NCBI GenBank assembly: GCA_965658745.1
Contig: CBFHTK010000002.1
Span: 372,001-436,000, forward strand
Direction of reading: 5' to 3'
DNA: 64,000 bases
Origin: JAHDFB01 sp965658745
GTDB lineage: Bacteria; Bacteroidota; Bacteroidia; Chitinophagales; Saprospiraceae
The notes beneath the pieces were generated by a model. The model searched no databases. It was not told the origin of the DNA and was given only the letters and a program-made list of their open reading frames with translations. This document shows positions 1 through 8,165 of the stretch, in pieces. Made by a program: the position numbers and the translations under genes. The first letter of the stretch is position 1. Each line of letters opens with the position of its first letter.

Positions 1-172
1 GTGTTAAAAAGTAGACTAAAATAAGAGTTTCACTTGTGACAAGTAGATATGATTAGCACAATTATAGAAGAATATTTGTTGAAGCTGATAATGATATGAA
101 TATAACTAGAGATTGTCGGTTGTACAGAGTGACGTAATAAATTATGTTTTCCTGTAGGGAGAAGTCAACTGC

Positions 173-203
173 TTTGATAATTAAAGTATTAAGTTTATTT
201 TTA
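173..203 (+). promoter_or_regulatory. Candidate Bacteroidota-type promoter
   Basis: A TTTG at 173-176 is followed after exactly 19 bases by TATTTTTA at 196-203, seven of eight matches to the Bacteroidota primary-sigma -7 element TAnnTTTG with the usual -33 spacing. It lies 34 bases before the ATG at 238. The match is by eye and AT-rich DNA gives chance hits, so this is moderate support only. Confidence 0.45.
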
Positions 204-237
204 TCAGATTGCAGCAGTTGCAAGATGATCATACACT

Positions 238-903
238 ATGAATTCAGATTTGGAATCAGGAGGACTTTTTAAGAATCTCGAGAAGGAAACCCTTGAGCTT
301 GACAACGATATTTTTGCACAAGACAAACCTAGAAGGCAACGTCCAGAATTCTTCATGCCTAAGGGAACAGAAGTATTGAAGGTTTTTGACTTCTTAGAAA
401 TCGACATGCGGCCTTCGGCTGCTGAACAGACTGGAAAATGGCCCTTACTCTTTTTTACGATTTTGTGGAATTCTCTTGTGATAGGTTTCATGCTATTGAT
501 GATTTCTTCGGGAGTATTTCCAATGCTGCTTTTTCTTTCAATTTTTGCATTAGCAGGTCTATATATGGCTTGGCAGACCATGGGTATGTTTTTTAACCGC
601 CGAAAGGTCGTTATCAATAACGATGTATTGACATCTGAAATTAAACCTTTCAAGATTGGTAGTGGACGACAGGAATTCAAAACTAGCGAAATTGAGCAGC
701 TCTATGTTTCCAAATACTTTACTGGAACTACAATTAATGAAAAAAGACTGATGGCTTATTCTTTATCTGCTATTTTGAAAGACAAAAGATCAGTGCGAAT
801 TATTTCCAATAGCAATTTAGAAACAGCTCTATACCTCGAACAAGAAATCGAACGTTTTCTTGATATTGAAGATAAACCAGTTACGGGTGAGATTCTTAAA
901 TGA
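238..903 (+). CDS. Small two-helix membrane protein, unknown function
   Basis: I do not recognise a named family for this 221-aa protein. Residues 1-65 are hydrophilic and charged. Two hydrophobic segments at about 68-90 and 93-116 form a helical hairpin. The remaining about 100 residues alternate short beta-like stretches and end in a helix, similar to bacterial PH-like domains that follow a transmembrane hairpin, but that fold call is inference. The ATG at 238 lies just downstream of a candidate promoter at 173-203. The stop codon at 901-903 overlaps the ATG of the next, broken DinB-like frame (ATGA at 900-903), which suggests the two were translationally coupled. Confidence 0.75.
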   Translation: MNSDLESGGLFKNLEKETLELDNDIFAQDKPRRQRPEFFMPKGTEVLKVFDFLEIDMRPSAAEQTGKWPLLFFTILWNSLVIGFMLLMISSGVFPMLLFLSIFALAGLYMAWQTMGMFFNRRKVVINNDVLTSEIKPFKIGSGRQEFKTSEIEQLYVSKYFTGTTINEKRLMAYSLSAILKDKRSVRIISNSNLETALYLEQEIERFLDIEDKPVTGEILK

Positions 904-1490
904 TTTAAAACATACAGACTTATATTAATTCCATTCAGAAGCAATTTCAATATTATAAGCACCTTGCTGATGCGGCTTGTTTACAGTTGACGGATGATTA
1001 ATTATTTAGTCAGCTACATAAAGAAAATCCGAGTAAACAAACTAGTTCAATTGCAATAGTTATGCAGCATATGGCGGGAAATATGCTTTCCAGATGGACA
1101 AATGTTTGGGAAGAAGATGGTGAGAAACCGTGGAGAAATCGAGATGCTGAATTTGTTTCTCCAGAGCAAAATCGAACTGAGTTGTATGCGTATTGGGAAA
1201 AGGGTTGGCGGTGCCTTTTTAACGTGATAGATTCACTTCAAGATGAAGATCTAGAGAGGACTCTTAATATCAGAAATATGGAACATAGTCTGGTTGAAGC
1301 AGTAAATCGGCAAGCTATGCATTACGCCTACCACATCGGTCAAATTGTATTAATAGCTAAAGAATAGAAGGGTGACGAATGGCAAACACTATCGATTCCT
1401 TTGGGCGGAAGCCAAAAATATAACGAACAGCAATTCTCTGAAGATATTAATAAAGAGCACTTTACCTATGAGTGGTTAAAGGACAAGTAA
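900..1490 (+). pseudogene. DUF1572 (DinB-like) gene interrupted by three in-frame stops
   Basis: One continuous frame from ATG 900 to TAA 1488-1490 encodes an almost complete DUF1572 protein of the DinB/YfiT-like four-helix superfamily. The family hallmarks are in order: an N-terminal helix with KQFQYYK, then IAIVMQHMAGNML, GEKPWRNRDAEF, WEKGWRCLF, AVNRQAMHYAYHIGQIV and finally GDEWQTLSIPLGGSQKYN. The frame carries TAA at 906-908, TAA at 999-1001 and TAG at 1365-1367. There is no frameshift and every other codon reads well. The second stop falls where relatives have Gln (DDxLF), so it is most simply CAA to TAA. The others also fit CAA or CAG to stop, although the third could come from a Leu codon. 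The longest piece that could still be translated is 1062-1367 (101 aa). It is probably a young pseudogene. Confidence 0.85.
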
Positions 1491-1535
1491 ATACTTGACA
1501 CTCCTAAACTAAGATCTCATGAAATATTATTTATA

Positions 1536-2453
1536 CTAATTCCTTCTCGCTCTTGCAGCTTCTCTTTCAAGTCTTTTTGCTTCAGCTTTGGCCTCTTGAA
1601 CTACCATCATTTCGTTATAGTCGCTGATATGTTTCGTAAGTTCTTCATATTTTAGCAAGCTGGCTCTCTTTTTACCATTACCGACTGCTCTTCTTGTAGT
1701 TTTCTTACGCCTCGCTGTTTTAGCGTCATCCGTATATTTGTCTACTTTGTATTTTGAGCGGAAGCTTCGGCAATTCCCATAAATCATCGGTGCAAAGTCA
1801 TCGTACGTGTCAGCGCTTATTAGGAAAGCTGGTTTGTTATCAACTTGAACGAAGTAGTATTCTTGGACTTCGACATAATCAACACGATTTCTTGCTATCA
1901 AATCTACAAACATACCTAGCGGCGCTACTTCTGAACCTTCTCCATCAAGATCAGGATAAACAAATATTTTAATTCGTTCTCCCATATCAATGCTTGCTAA
2001 TTGCAATAAGAGATAGTCTTCTTTGTAAGGACCTTTCAATTTTAAACCTCTGTCTCTATCTAGTTGCACACGTTGATAAATGACTTTGTCAGACTGAAAG
2101 GTCGTCTCATTAACTTCGACATACTCGTAGTCTTCATCTTCGTCGTCAAACTCGATTGTTTCGTCACTTACTTGATTTCTACCTCTCGCAAACTCTGCAT
2201 ATAGAACCTCTTCAGGAGCGATTGTTATGGAATCTCCTTGAGAATCGATCACGTAGAAAGTAGTTGGATACTCATTGTCTAGGCTTTCATACTGAGAAGT
2301 ATCTACAGTGTAGGTTGCTGTGGTACTATCTTTAAGTACAATCGTTGCTTGCATACTAGCACTGAAAAATCCAGTCGAAGGTGCAGCAAGTTGTTGTGCA
2401 GAGCTAGTTGCTGTGATCAGAAAAATGAATGACAAAAAGAAAAAAAATCTCAT
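1536..2453 (-). CDS. Secreted protein of unknown function
   Basis: A 305-aa protein with a clear Sec signal peptide: Met-Arg, a Phe-rich core and an SSAQ cleavage region. I chose the ATG at 2451-2453 because it places the signal peptide at the N-terminus; the frame is open upstream but the extra 23 residues are polar. The mature protein has an acidic stretch (EFDDEDEDYEYVE) near residue 100, beta-rich segments in the middle, and a Lys/Arg-rich C-terminal 80 residues ending in a charged helix (EAKAEAKRLEREAARARRN). Many Bacteroidota carry secreted proteins of this general style, but I do not recognise the family. It is followed on the same strand by nothing obvious. Confidence 0.75.
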   Translation of the reverse strand: MRFFFFLSFIFLITATSSAQQLAAPSTGFFSASMQATIVLKDSTTATYTVDTSQYESLDNEYPTTFYVIDSQGDSITIAPEEVLYAEFARGRNQVSDETIEFDDEDEDYEYVEVNETTFQSDKVIYQRVQLDRDRGLKLKGPYKEDYLLLQLASIDMGERIKIFVYPDLDGEGSEVAPLGMFVDLIARNRVDYVEVQEYYFVQVDNKPAFLISADTYDDFAPMIYGNCRSFRSKYKVDKYTDDAKTARRKKTTRRAVGNGKKRASLLKYEELTKHISDYNEMMVVQEAKAEAKRLEREAARARRN

Positions 2454-2524
2454 ATACAATTTACTAAGTGATAAAATACTGTTTTGTTTCTCAACAAATA
2501 CGCTGTTACAATCTATTAACAAGA

Positions 2525-2553
2525 AAGCCAGTGCAAAGATTTTACACTGGCTT
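2525..2553 (-). terminator. Rho-independent terminator after the E2 gene
   Basis: AAGCCAGTG at 2525-2533 pairs perfectly with CACTGGCTT at 2545-2553 around an 11-base loop. Read on the minus strand it lies 55 bases past the stop of the dihydrolipoamide acetyltransferase gene and is followed by a T-rich run. Confidence 0.65.
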
Positions 2554-2607
2554 AATTATCCTATTAAATTGTCGTTAATCTTAATTAAAAGCTATATTCA
2601 CCAGCAT

Positions 2608-3882
2608 TTAGACAAGTAGTCTCACTGGTTGCTCTAGCATAGATTTGAATGTTTGAAGGAAAGCTGCTCCAGATGCTCCATCCACAACTCTATGATCGCA
2701 AGATAGTGTGACTTTCATCGTTTTACCAACGACAATCTCACCATTTTTTACGACAGGCTTTTCTATAATTCCACCCACGGCCATTATACATGCGTCAGGT
2801 GGATTAATGATGGCAGTAAACTCGTCAATTCCGAACATACCTAGATTCGAAATGGTAAAGGTGTTACCTGACATTTCTTCCATAGATAGTTTCTTGCTCT
2901 TTGCTTTACCCGCGAGTTCTTTCACTTCCTGATTGATCATCGAAAGAGATTTGAGGTCGGTATCTCTGACAACGGGAACTAGAAGTCCATCAGGAACAGC
3001 AACAGCAACTCCCACATTGATATCTTGGTGGTATGTGATCTTATCGCCGAACCAAGATGAGTTGATTGAAGGATGCTTTCTCAATGCAACTGCTGCTGCT
3101 TTAACAACCAAGTCATTAAATGAAATCCGTACTTCTGAAGTTTCATTAATGTCTTTTCTTGCTTGGACAGCATTATCCATGTCTATCTCCATCGTCAAGT
3201 AAAAATGAGGAGCGCTAAATTTAGATTCTCCCAATCTTCTTGCAATGGTTTTTCTCATTTGACTTACTGGAACATCACCATAAGTGAAATCAGTAGCTGC
3301 TCTCAGTGACTCTTTTTGAACTGGTGCTGAAGAAGAACTTCCTGCGCCAGCTTCTATGTAAGCTTCGACATCTTTTTTGATTATTCGCCCTTGGTCACCT
3401 GATCCAGTTATCGCTTCGATATTCACCCCTGCTTCTTTAGCAATGCTTTTCGCAAGAGGAGAAGCTTTGATTCTGGTATCTGAATTGGAAGCTACAGGTT
3501 CAGGAGCTGCAGGTGCTGGAGTAGCAGAGGCAGTCGATGAGCTCGATTCTGCTGCGGTTTCTGTTGCAGGCTCAGTCTTTTCAGTTTCAGATGTTTCTTC
3601 TGTTGAATTTGCTTCTTCAGCTGCTAAAGCGGCCTCGTAGTCTTCTCCTTCTTCTCCGATTACTGCCAAAACAGCATTGACGGCAATGGGACCTTCTTCT
3701 ACACCGATGTAAAGCAAAGTTCCTTCGTAGAAACTTTCTAGCTCCATGGTGGCTTTATCTGTTTCTACCTCTGCAAGCACGTCGCCTGGAGAGACTTTGT
3801 CACCTACTTTGGCGATCCACCCTACGATGTTTCCTTCTTCCATCGTATCGCTCATCCTTGGCATTCTGATAACTTCAGCCAT
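2608..3882 (-). CDS. pdhC: Pyruvate dehydrogenase complex E2, dihydrolipoamide acetyltransferase
   Basis: This 424-aa protein transfers acetyl groups from the E1 active site to CoA through a lipoylated lysine and forms the core of the complex. A single lipoyl domain occupies residues 1-76, with the lipoylation Lys in ETDKATME (about residue 43). A Glu/Ala/Pro/Ser-rich flexible linker follows (about 85-140). A peripheral-subunit-binding domain lies at about 138-176 (SPLAKSIAKEAGV and GRIIKKDVEAY). The catalytic domain ends with the acyltransferase motif DHRVVDG and the C-terminus EQPVRLLV. The MPRMSDTMEEG start is typical of the pyruvate rather than the oxoglutarate enzyme. E1 and E3 genes are not adjacent, which is common in this phylum. 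The ATG at 3880-3882 starts directly at the lipoyl domain. Confidence 0.93.
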   Translation of the reverse strand: MAEVIRMPRMSDTMEEGNIVGWIAKVGDKVSPGDVLAEVETDKATMELESFYEGTLLYIGVEEGPIAVNAVLAVIGEEGEDYEAALAAEEANSTEETSETEKTEPATETAAESSSSTASATPAPAAPEPVASNSDTRIKASPLAKSIAKEAGVNIEAITGSGDQGRIIKKDVEAYIEAGAGSSSSAPVQKESLRAATDFTYGDVPVSQMRKTIARRLGESKFSAPHFYLTMEIDMDNAVQARKDINETSEVRISFNDLVVKAAAVALRKHPSINSSWFGDKITYHQDINVGVAVAVPDGLLVPVVRDTDLKSLSMINQEVKELAGKAKSKKLSMEEMSGNTFTISNLGMFGIDEFTAIINPPDACIMAVGGIIEKPVVKNGEIVVGKTMKVTLSCDHRVVDGASGAAFLQTFKSMLEQPVRLLV

Positions 3883-4370
3883 TTGTTTATCTTTTTGTTT
3901 TCTGTAAATCTGTGATGTTATTCTTCAAGAAACTTATTGCCCTCTCGAAATTTGCTGCGAATATAATAAGGCTTTCGCCAAAATTAAATTATGATATCAA
4001 AAAAACGCAAATAAATACGCAATAGATAAACAGAAACCCTCAAGATATGTTTCGGAAAGGGAGTAGGGCTAGGGAGTCAATGTATTATCCCGCAGTGAAG
4101 TATATTCTATTAGATCGTATTTTGAAAGTAATTTAGTAGGATTTCTTAGAAACCGCTTAATGCAGTGGATATTGTCCCTACAATGTCACTACCTACAACA
4201 ATTTGATTATGTAATGCTCTGATCATGTAAGTATTACGTAAATAATAGGTTTATACATATGTTTTTCTGCATATATAATTGTTACTTTGTGAGTCAGCTG
4301 CACACTTTTTGTGAACATTAATGTTAGCTGATTTGCGATGCTGTATCGTAGAAATAGATAACTCTTTTAA
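3883..4370. other. Divergent intergenic region, no gene seen
   Basis: The 488 bases between the divergent E2 and recR genes are AT-rich and have stops in all frames at short intervals. The region must hold the promoters of both genes. I saw no tRNA, hairpin-plus-T-run or repeat that I could support. Confidence 0.5.
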
Positions 4371-4988
4371 ATGAAGTTTTCAAGTAAGTTAATAGAAGAA
4401 GCAGTTGACGCATTTTCAAAACTGCCAAGCATTGGTAAGAAATCAGCGCTTAGATTGATTCTTCACATGATTAATCAAGATGTTGCGTTTACCGACGATT
4501 TCAACAATGCATTGAATAACTTAAGGCATAATATCAAATCATGTAAGCATTGTCATAATCTAAGCGATCATGATATTTGTGAAATCTGCGCTGACCCACA
4601 TCGATTGAAAAAAGTTATTTGCGTTGTGGAATCAATACGAGACGTAATGGCGATAGAAGAAACAGGGCAGTTTTCTGGTAGGTATCATGTTTTGGGAGGA
4701 GTCATTTCACCATTGGAAGGAATAGGTCTGGATCAATTGAATATTGATACACTGATAGAGCGAGTCAAAGCCGAAGAAACAGAGGAGTTGATAATGGCTA
4801 TTTCTCCGACAATTGATGGGGATACTACGATTTATTACATTACAAAGAAAGTGTCTGATTTACCGGTTAAGGTCACAACACTAGCTCGAGGTATTTCTTT
4901 CGGAGGTGAATTGGAATATGCTGACGGTCTGACTCTTGGTCGGTCAATTGCTTCTCGACTACCATATCAAGTTCAATCTGAATCCTAA
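4371..4988 (+). CDS. recR: Recombination mediator protein RecR
   Basis: This 205-aa protein has the normal RecR length and domain order. RecR acts with RecO, and RecF where present, to load RecA onto gapped single-stranded DNA. A helix-hairpin-helix lies at residues 18-30 (LPSIGKKSALRL). A zinc-binding site is formed by Cys58, Cys61, Cys70 and Cys73 (CKHCHNLSDHDICEIC). A Toprim domain follows (about 80-175, VICVVES and ARGISFGGELEYAD), then the C-terminal Walker-B-like tail GLTLGRSIASRLPYQ. It is followed by a glycosyltransferase gene only two bases later, so the two are probably co-transcribed. Confidence 0.96.
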   Translation: MKFSSKLIEEAVDAFSKLPSIGKKSALRLILHMINQDVAFTDDFNNALNNLRHNIKSCKHCHNLSDHDICEICADPHRLKKVICVVESIRDVMAIEETGQFSGRYHVLGGVISPLEGIGLDQLNIDTLIERVKAEETEELIMAISPTIDGDTTIYYITKKVSDLPVKVTTLARGISFGGELEYADGLTLGRSIASRLPYQVQSES

Positions 4989-4990
4989 CA

Positions 4991-6946
4991 ATGCGGTGTG
5001 ATCTAAGTATTGTCATCGTCAATTACAATGTCCAGCACTTCTTGAGACAGACATTGGAGTCGGTCTTTCGAGCACAAACGAACTTGTCCGTTGAAGTTTT
5101 CGTCGTTGATAATAATTCGAAGGATGATTCTGTCGCAATGGTTAAGCGAGATTTTGCGCAGGTCAAACTAATTGCAAATCAGGATAATCCAGGATTTTCA
5201 AAAGCCAATAATCAAGCAATAAGATTGGCTAAGGGTAAGTATGTTTTATTGCTCAACCCTGATACTATATTGCAGGAAGATACCTTGCAGACTTGTTTTG
5301 ATTTTATGGAAGCGCATCCAGATGCTGGTGCTGTGGGTGCCAAAATGCTTGACGGTAGTGGACAATTTCTTCCTGAATCCAAAAGGGGATTCCCTTCACC
5401 TTGGGTTTCTTTTTGCAAAGCGACGGGACTTTCCGTTCTTTTTCCAAAAAGCAAAGTGTTTAATCAATATCATCTTGGATTTTTGGATGAAAATCAAACA
5501 CATGAGGTCGATGTACTCTGTGGTGCGTTCATGTTTATGAGAAAGGATGTTCTAGATGAAGTAGGAATGCTTGATGAGGATTTCTTTATGTATGGTGAAG
5601 ATATTGATCTTAGTTATCGGATAAAGAAAGCTGGTCACAAAGTCTATTATCTCTCATCAACTCAATTAATTCACTTTAAAGGAGAATCGACAAAGAAGTC
5701 TAGCGTCAACTATGTTCGTGTTTTTTATAAAGCTATGATCATTTTTGCCAAGAAGCACTTTGCTGGAAAAGGTGCAGGCTTACTGATATTAATGTTAAAT
5801 CTGGCGATTTTTGGCAGAGCTTTGTTGTCCTTGTTGAAAAGATTTGCAAAGTCATTTCTAGCACAGATTTTGGATTTTGTAGGGATGCTAGGTGGATTGT
5901 TTCTGGTCAAGGAAATCTGGGAACAGTTCTATTTTCAAAATACGGACTACTTCCCAGCAACCTACAGTTATAATCTGATTGGCTACAGTTTGATTTACGT
6001 TCTAGCGCTCGGAATTCATGGTGTCTACAAACGAAATTACAAGGTTGGTCAGTTAATCCGCGCAATTTTCGTCGGCTTGGTATTACTTCTAGCTATTTAC
6101 GCTTTGATGCCAATTGAATACAGATACTCTAGGGCGATTGTATTGTTGAGTGGGGTAGTAGCAGTCGTTTGGTTTTTTGCGATCAGATTAATGCGCAGAT
6201 ATATCAAGCATCGCGATCTAAGAATTGGTCAAGAAGTACGCAAACGTATCTTTATTATTGGTAGTAGAACTGAAGCCGAACATGTAGAATCGATTCTCAA
6301 ACAATCAATGAGAGATCACGAGGTGGTTGCAAAAATAGCTTCAGCGGAGGATTTTGAGCCGAAATTTCATACCACTACTCTTGACAAGATTGAAGTATTT
6401 GCAGAATTGGAAAAGGCCAATGAGTTCATTTTTTGCGTTCAAGATCTGGAATGGCAGAAAGTGATTGAACTGATGAATAAGCTTGGACCATCGATTGAAT
6501 ACAAGATGGTAGGAGATGATCGGATGAGTATTCTAGGAAGTAAATCGAAGAATACAAGTGGTGAGTTATATTCAGTCAAGTTCGAATTTAATTTAGCTAA
6601 ACAAGATAGTATCATCAAGAAACGTGTTTTTGATATAGTTTTGGCTTTAGTACACTTACTGTTTTTTTGGATTTTAATTTGGGGTCAAGCCCAAAAATCA
6701 AATTACTTCAAAGTCATGCTTCAAGTCCTTATGGGAAGTCGAAGTTTTGTAGGATACGATCAGCGAGACCCAAAAGCAGAAGAACTTCCACATATCAAAA
6801 TAGGTCTCATAGATAGCACGCCAAAAGGCGTAGACGATCTCTCGTGGATTCATAGAGCCAACCTCATCTATGCAAAGGATTATAATGTGTGGAAGGATAT
6901 TGAAATCATCTTAAAAAAATGGAAGTATGTCACAAAAGTTAATTGA
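4991..6946 (+). CDS. Glycosyltransferase family 2 fused to a polyprenyl glycosylphosphotransferase-like membrane module
   Basis: A 651-aa fusion. Residues 1-250 are a GT-A fold family 2 transferase of the rhamnosyltransferase type, with SIVIVNYN at 6-13, VVDNNSKDDS at 38-47, the DxD-like NPDT at 89-92 and MYGEDIDLSYR near 205. A hydrophobic segment around 260-310 is followed by about five helices (to about 400), then a Rossmann-like stretch beginning RIFIIGSR, as in the N-terminal half of WbaP/PssY-type enzymes. The C-terminal 140 residues retain the entry helix signature KKRVFDIVLAL, a GSRSFVGYD segment matching the family's SxVGPRP motif, and a final WKDIEIILKKW helix. The usual RTM and SLDELPQ catalytic blocks are missing. 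The C-terminal domain may therefore be catalytically dead or altered. It probably acts at the inner membrane in surface polysaccharide synthesis. It starts 2 bases after recR and overlaps the next gene by 20 bases. Confidence 0.85.
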   Translation: MRCDLSIVIVNYNVQHFLRQTLESVFRAQTNLSVEVFVVDNNSKDDSVAMVKRDFAQVKLIANQDNPGFSKANNQAIRLAKGKYVLLLNPDTILQEDTLQTCFDFMEAHPDAGAVGAKMLDGSGQFLPESKRGFPSPWVSFCKATGLSVLFPKSKVFNQYHLGFLDENQTHEVDVLCGAFMFMRKDVLDEVGMLDEDFFMYGEDIDLSYRIKKAGHKVYYLSSTQLIHFKGESTKKSSVNYVRVFYKAMIIFAKKHFAGKGAGLLILMLNLAIFGRALLSLLKRFAKSFLAQILDFVGMLGGLFLVKEIWEQFYFQNTDYFPATYSYNLIGYSLIYVLALGIHGVYKRNYKVGQLIRAIFVGLVLLLAIYALMPIEYRYSRAIVLLSGVVAVVWFFAIRLMRRYIKHRDLRIGQEVRKRIFIIGSRTEAEHVESILKQSMRDHEVVAKIASAEDFEPKFHTTTLDKIEVFAELEKANEFIFCVQDLEWQKVIELMNKLGPSIEYKMVGDDRMSILGSKSKNTSGELYSVKFEFNLAKQDSIIKKRVFDIVLALVHLLFFWILIWGQAQKSNYFKVMLQVLMGSRSFVGYDQRDPKAEELPHIKIGLIDSTPKGVDDLSWIHRANLIYAKDYNVWKDIEIILKKWKYVTKVN

Positions 6947-8114
6947 TAAAATCAAATCACTATCAAATCAGTATTTTGAAGAGATCCGAGGTATTCGACA
7001 TCACTTGCATATGAATCCTGAGCTTTCGTATGTGGAGCAAGAAACTGGGAAGTACATCTGCAAGCAACTTGATTCCTGGGGGATAGAATACCAATATCCT
7101 GTAGCCGATAATGGTATTGTAGCTATACTTCATGGTTCGGAAGCTGGTCCAGTTCGTGCATTGCGAGCTGATATTGATGCTCTGCCTATCCAAGAGGAGA
7201 ATGATGTACCTTACAAGAGCAAGAATCCAGGCATTATGCATGCCTGTGGCCATGACGTGCACACGTCTAGTGCTCTCGGTGCTGTTAAGATCTTGAATGA
7301 ACTCAAGAACGAATGGAAAGGTACTATCAAAGTATTATTTCAACCCGCTGAGGAAAAATTGCCGGGTGGTGCTTCAATTATGATCAAAGAAGGAGCATTG
7401 AAGAATCCAGAACCTACTTACATTGTCGGTCAACATGTACATCCACCTTTAGCGGCTGGAAAGATTGGATTGCGTCCAGAAACATATATGGCTTCAGCTG
7501 ATGAAGTTTACTTGACAATCCATGGAAGGGGAGGGCATGCCGCTCTTCCTCAAGATGTCGTTGATCCGATTTTGGTTGCTAGTAATATCCTTGTACAATT
7601 ACAACAAGTAATCAGTCGAAAATCAATTCCCAATGTGCCCAATGTGCTGAGCTTTGGAAAGATAAATAGCGACGGTGGTGCTACCAACGTTATTCCAGAG
7701 CGTGTATTTATCGAAGGTACATTTCGTACTATGAACGAGAAATGGAGAATGGAAGCTCATGAGCATATTCGTCGTATTGCCACAAAAGTAGCTGAATCTA
7801 TGGAAGCGACTTGTGAAGTTGATATTCGAGTAGGTTATCCTTGTTTGTACAATGATATGGAAGCGACAGCTCGAGTGAAACAATTAGCGATCGACTATTT
7901 AGGACAAGAAAATGTGATTGATCTACCTATTAGAATGACAGCAGAAGATTTTGCTTACTATTCGCAAGAAATGCCTGCTTGTTTCTATCGTCTTGGTACT
8001 GGAAATGTCGAGAAAGGCATTACTTCGCCAGTTCATACACCAACATTCGATATTGACGAAGATGCGTTGAAAATAGGTATGGGATTTATGGCGTATAGTG
8101 TGATTTTGGAGTGA
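6927..8114 (+). CDS. M20 family metal-dependent amidohydrolase (ILR1/HipO-like)
   Basis: A 395-aa M20D-type amidohydrolase. These enzymes hydrolyse N-acyl amino acids or related amides using a two-metal centre. The metal-binding signature MHACGHDVHTS (Cys107, His109) is intact, and the catalytic Glu pair is in QPAEEKLPGG near residue 143. The dimerisation/lid domain follows (GRGGHAALPQDVVDPI), and the last ligand is in the C-terminal SPVHTPTFDIDE. The length is normal and residues 1-35 (IRHHLHMNPELSY) match the family start. The ATG overlaps the glycosyltransferase gene by 20 bases, indicating co-transcription with recR and the transferase. There is no signal peptide, so it is cytoplasmic. 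Substrate cannot be predicted. Confidence 0.9.
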   Translation: MSQKLIDKIKSLSNQYFEEIRGIRHHLHMNPELSYVEQETGKYICKQLDSWGIEYQYPVADNGIVAILHGSEAGPVRALRADIDALPIQEENDVPYKSKNPGIMHACGHDVHTSSALGAVKILNELKNEWKGTIKVLFQPAEEKLPGGASIMIKEGALKNPEPTYIVGQHVHPPLAAGKIGLRPETYMASADEVYLTIHGRGGHAALPQDVVDPILVASNILVQLQQVISRKSIPNVPNVLSFGKINSDGGATNVIPERVFIEGTFRTMNEKWRMEAHEHIRRIATKVAESMEATCEVDIRVGYPCLYNDMEATARVKQLAIDYLGQENVIDLPIRMTAEDFAYYSQEMPACFYRLGTGNVEKGITSPVHTPTFDIDEDALKIGMGFMAYSVILE

Positions 8115-8165
8115 TGTAGTTACAATGTGGATTAAAATTGGAGTTAAAATTGATACGCTTTGAAT

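Noticed and set aside
204..680. 158-codon open frame on the minus strand
   Set aside because: It lies opposite the membrane-protein gene at 238-903, has no family-like motif and shares no operon context; an antisense shadow.
900..1490. Genome-wide stop-codon reassignment to Gln
   Set aside because: TAA and TAG end many intact genes here (for example TAA after recR, msrA and the E2 gene), so recoding of both cannot be general.
2320..2619. 99-codon plus-strand frame
   Set aside because: It runs antisense to the secreted-protein gene and over the terminator at 2525-2553; no supporting motif.
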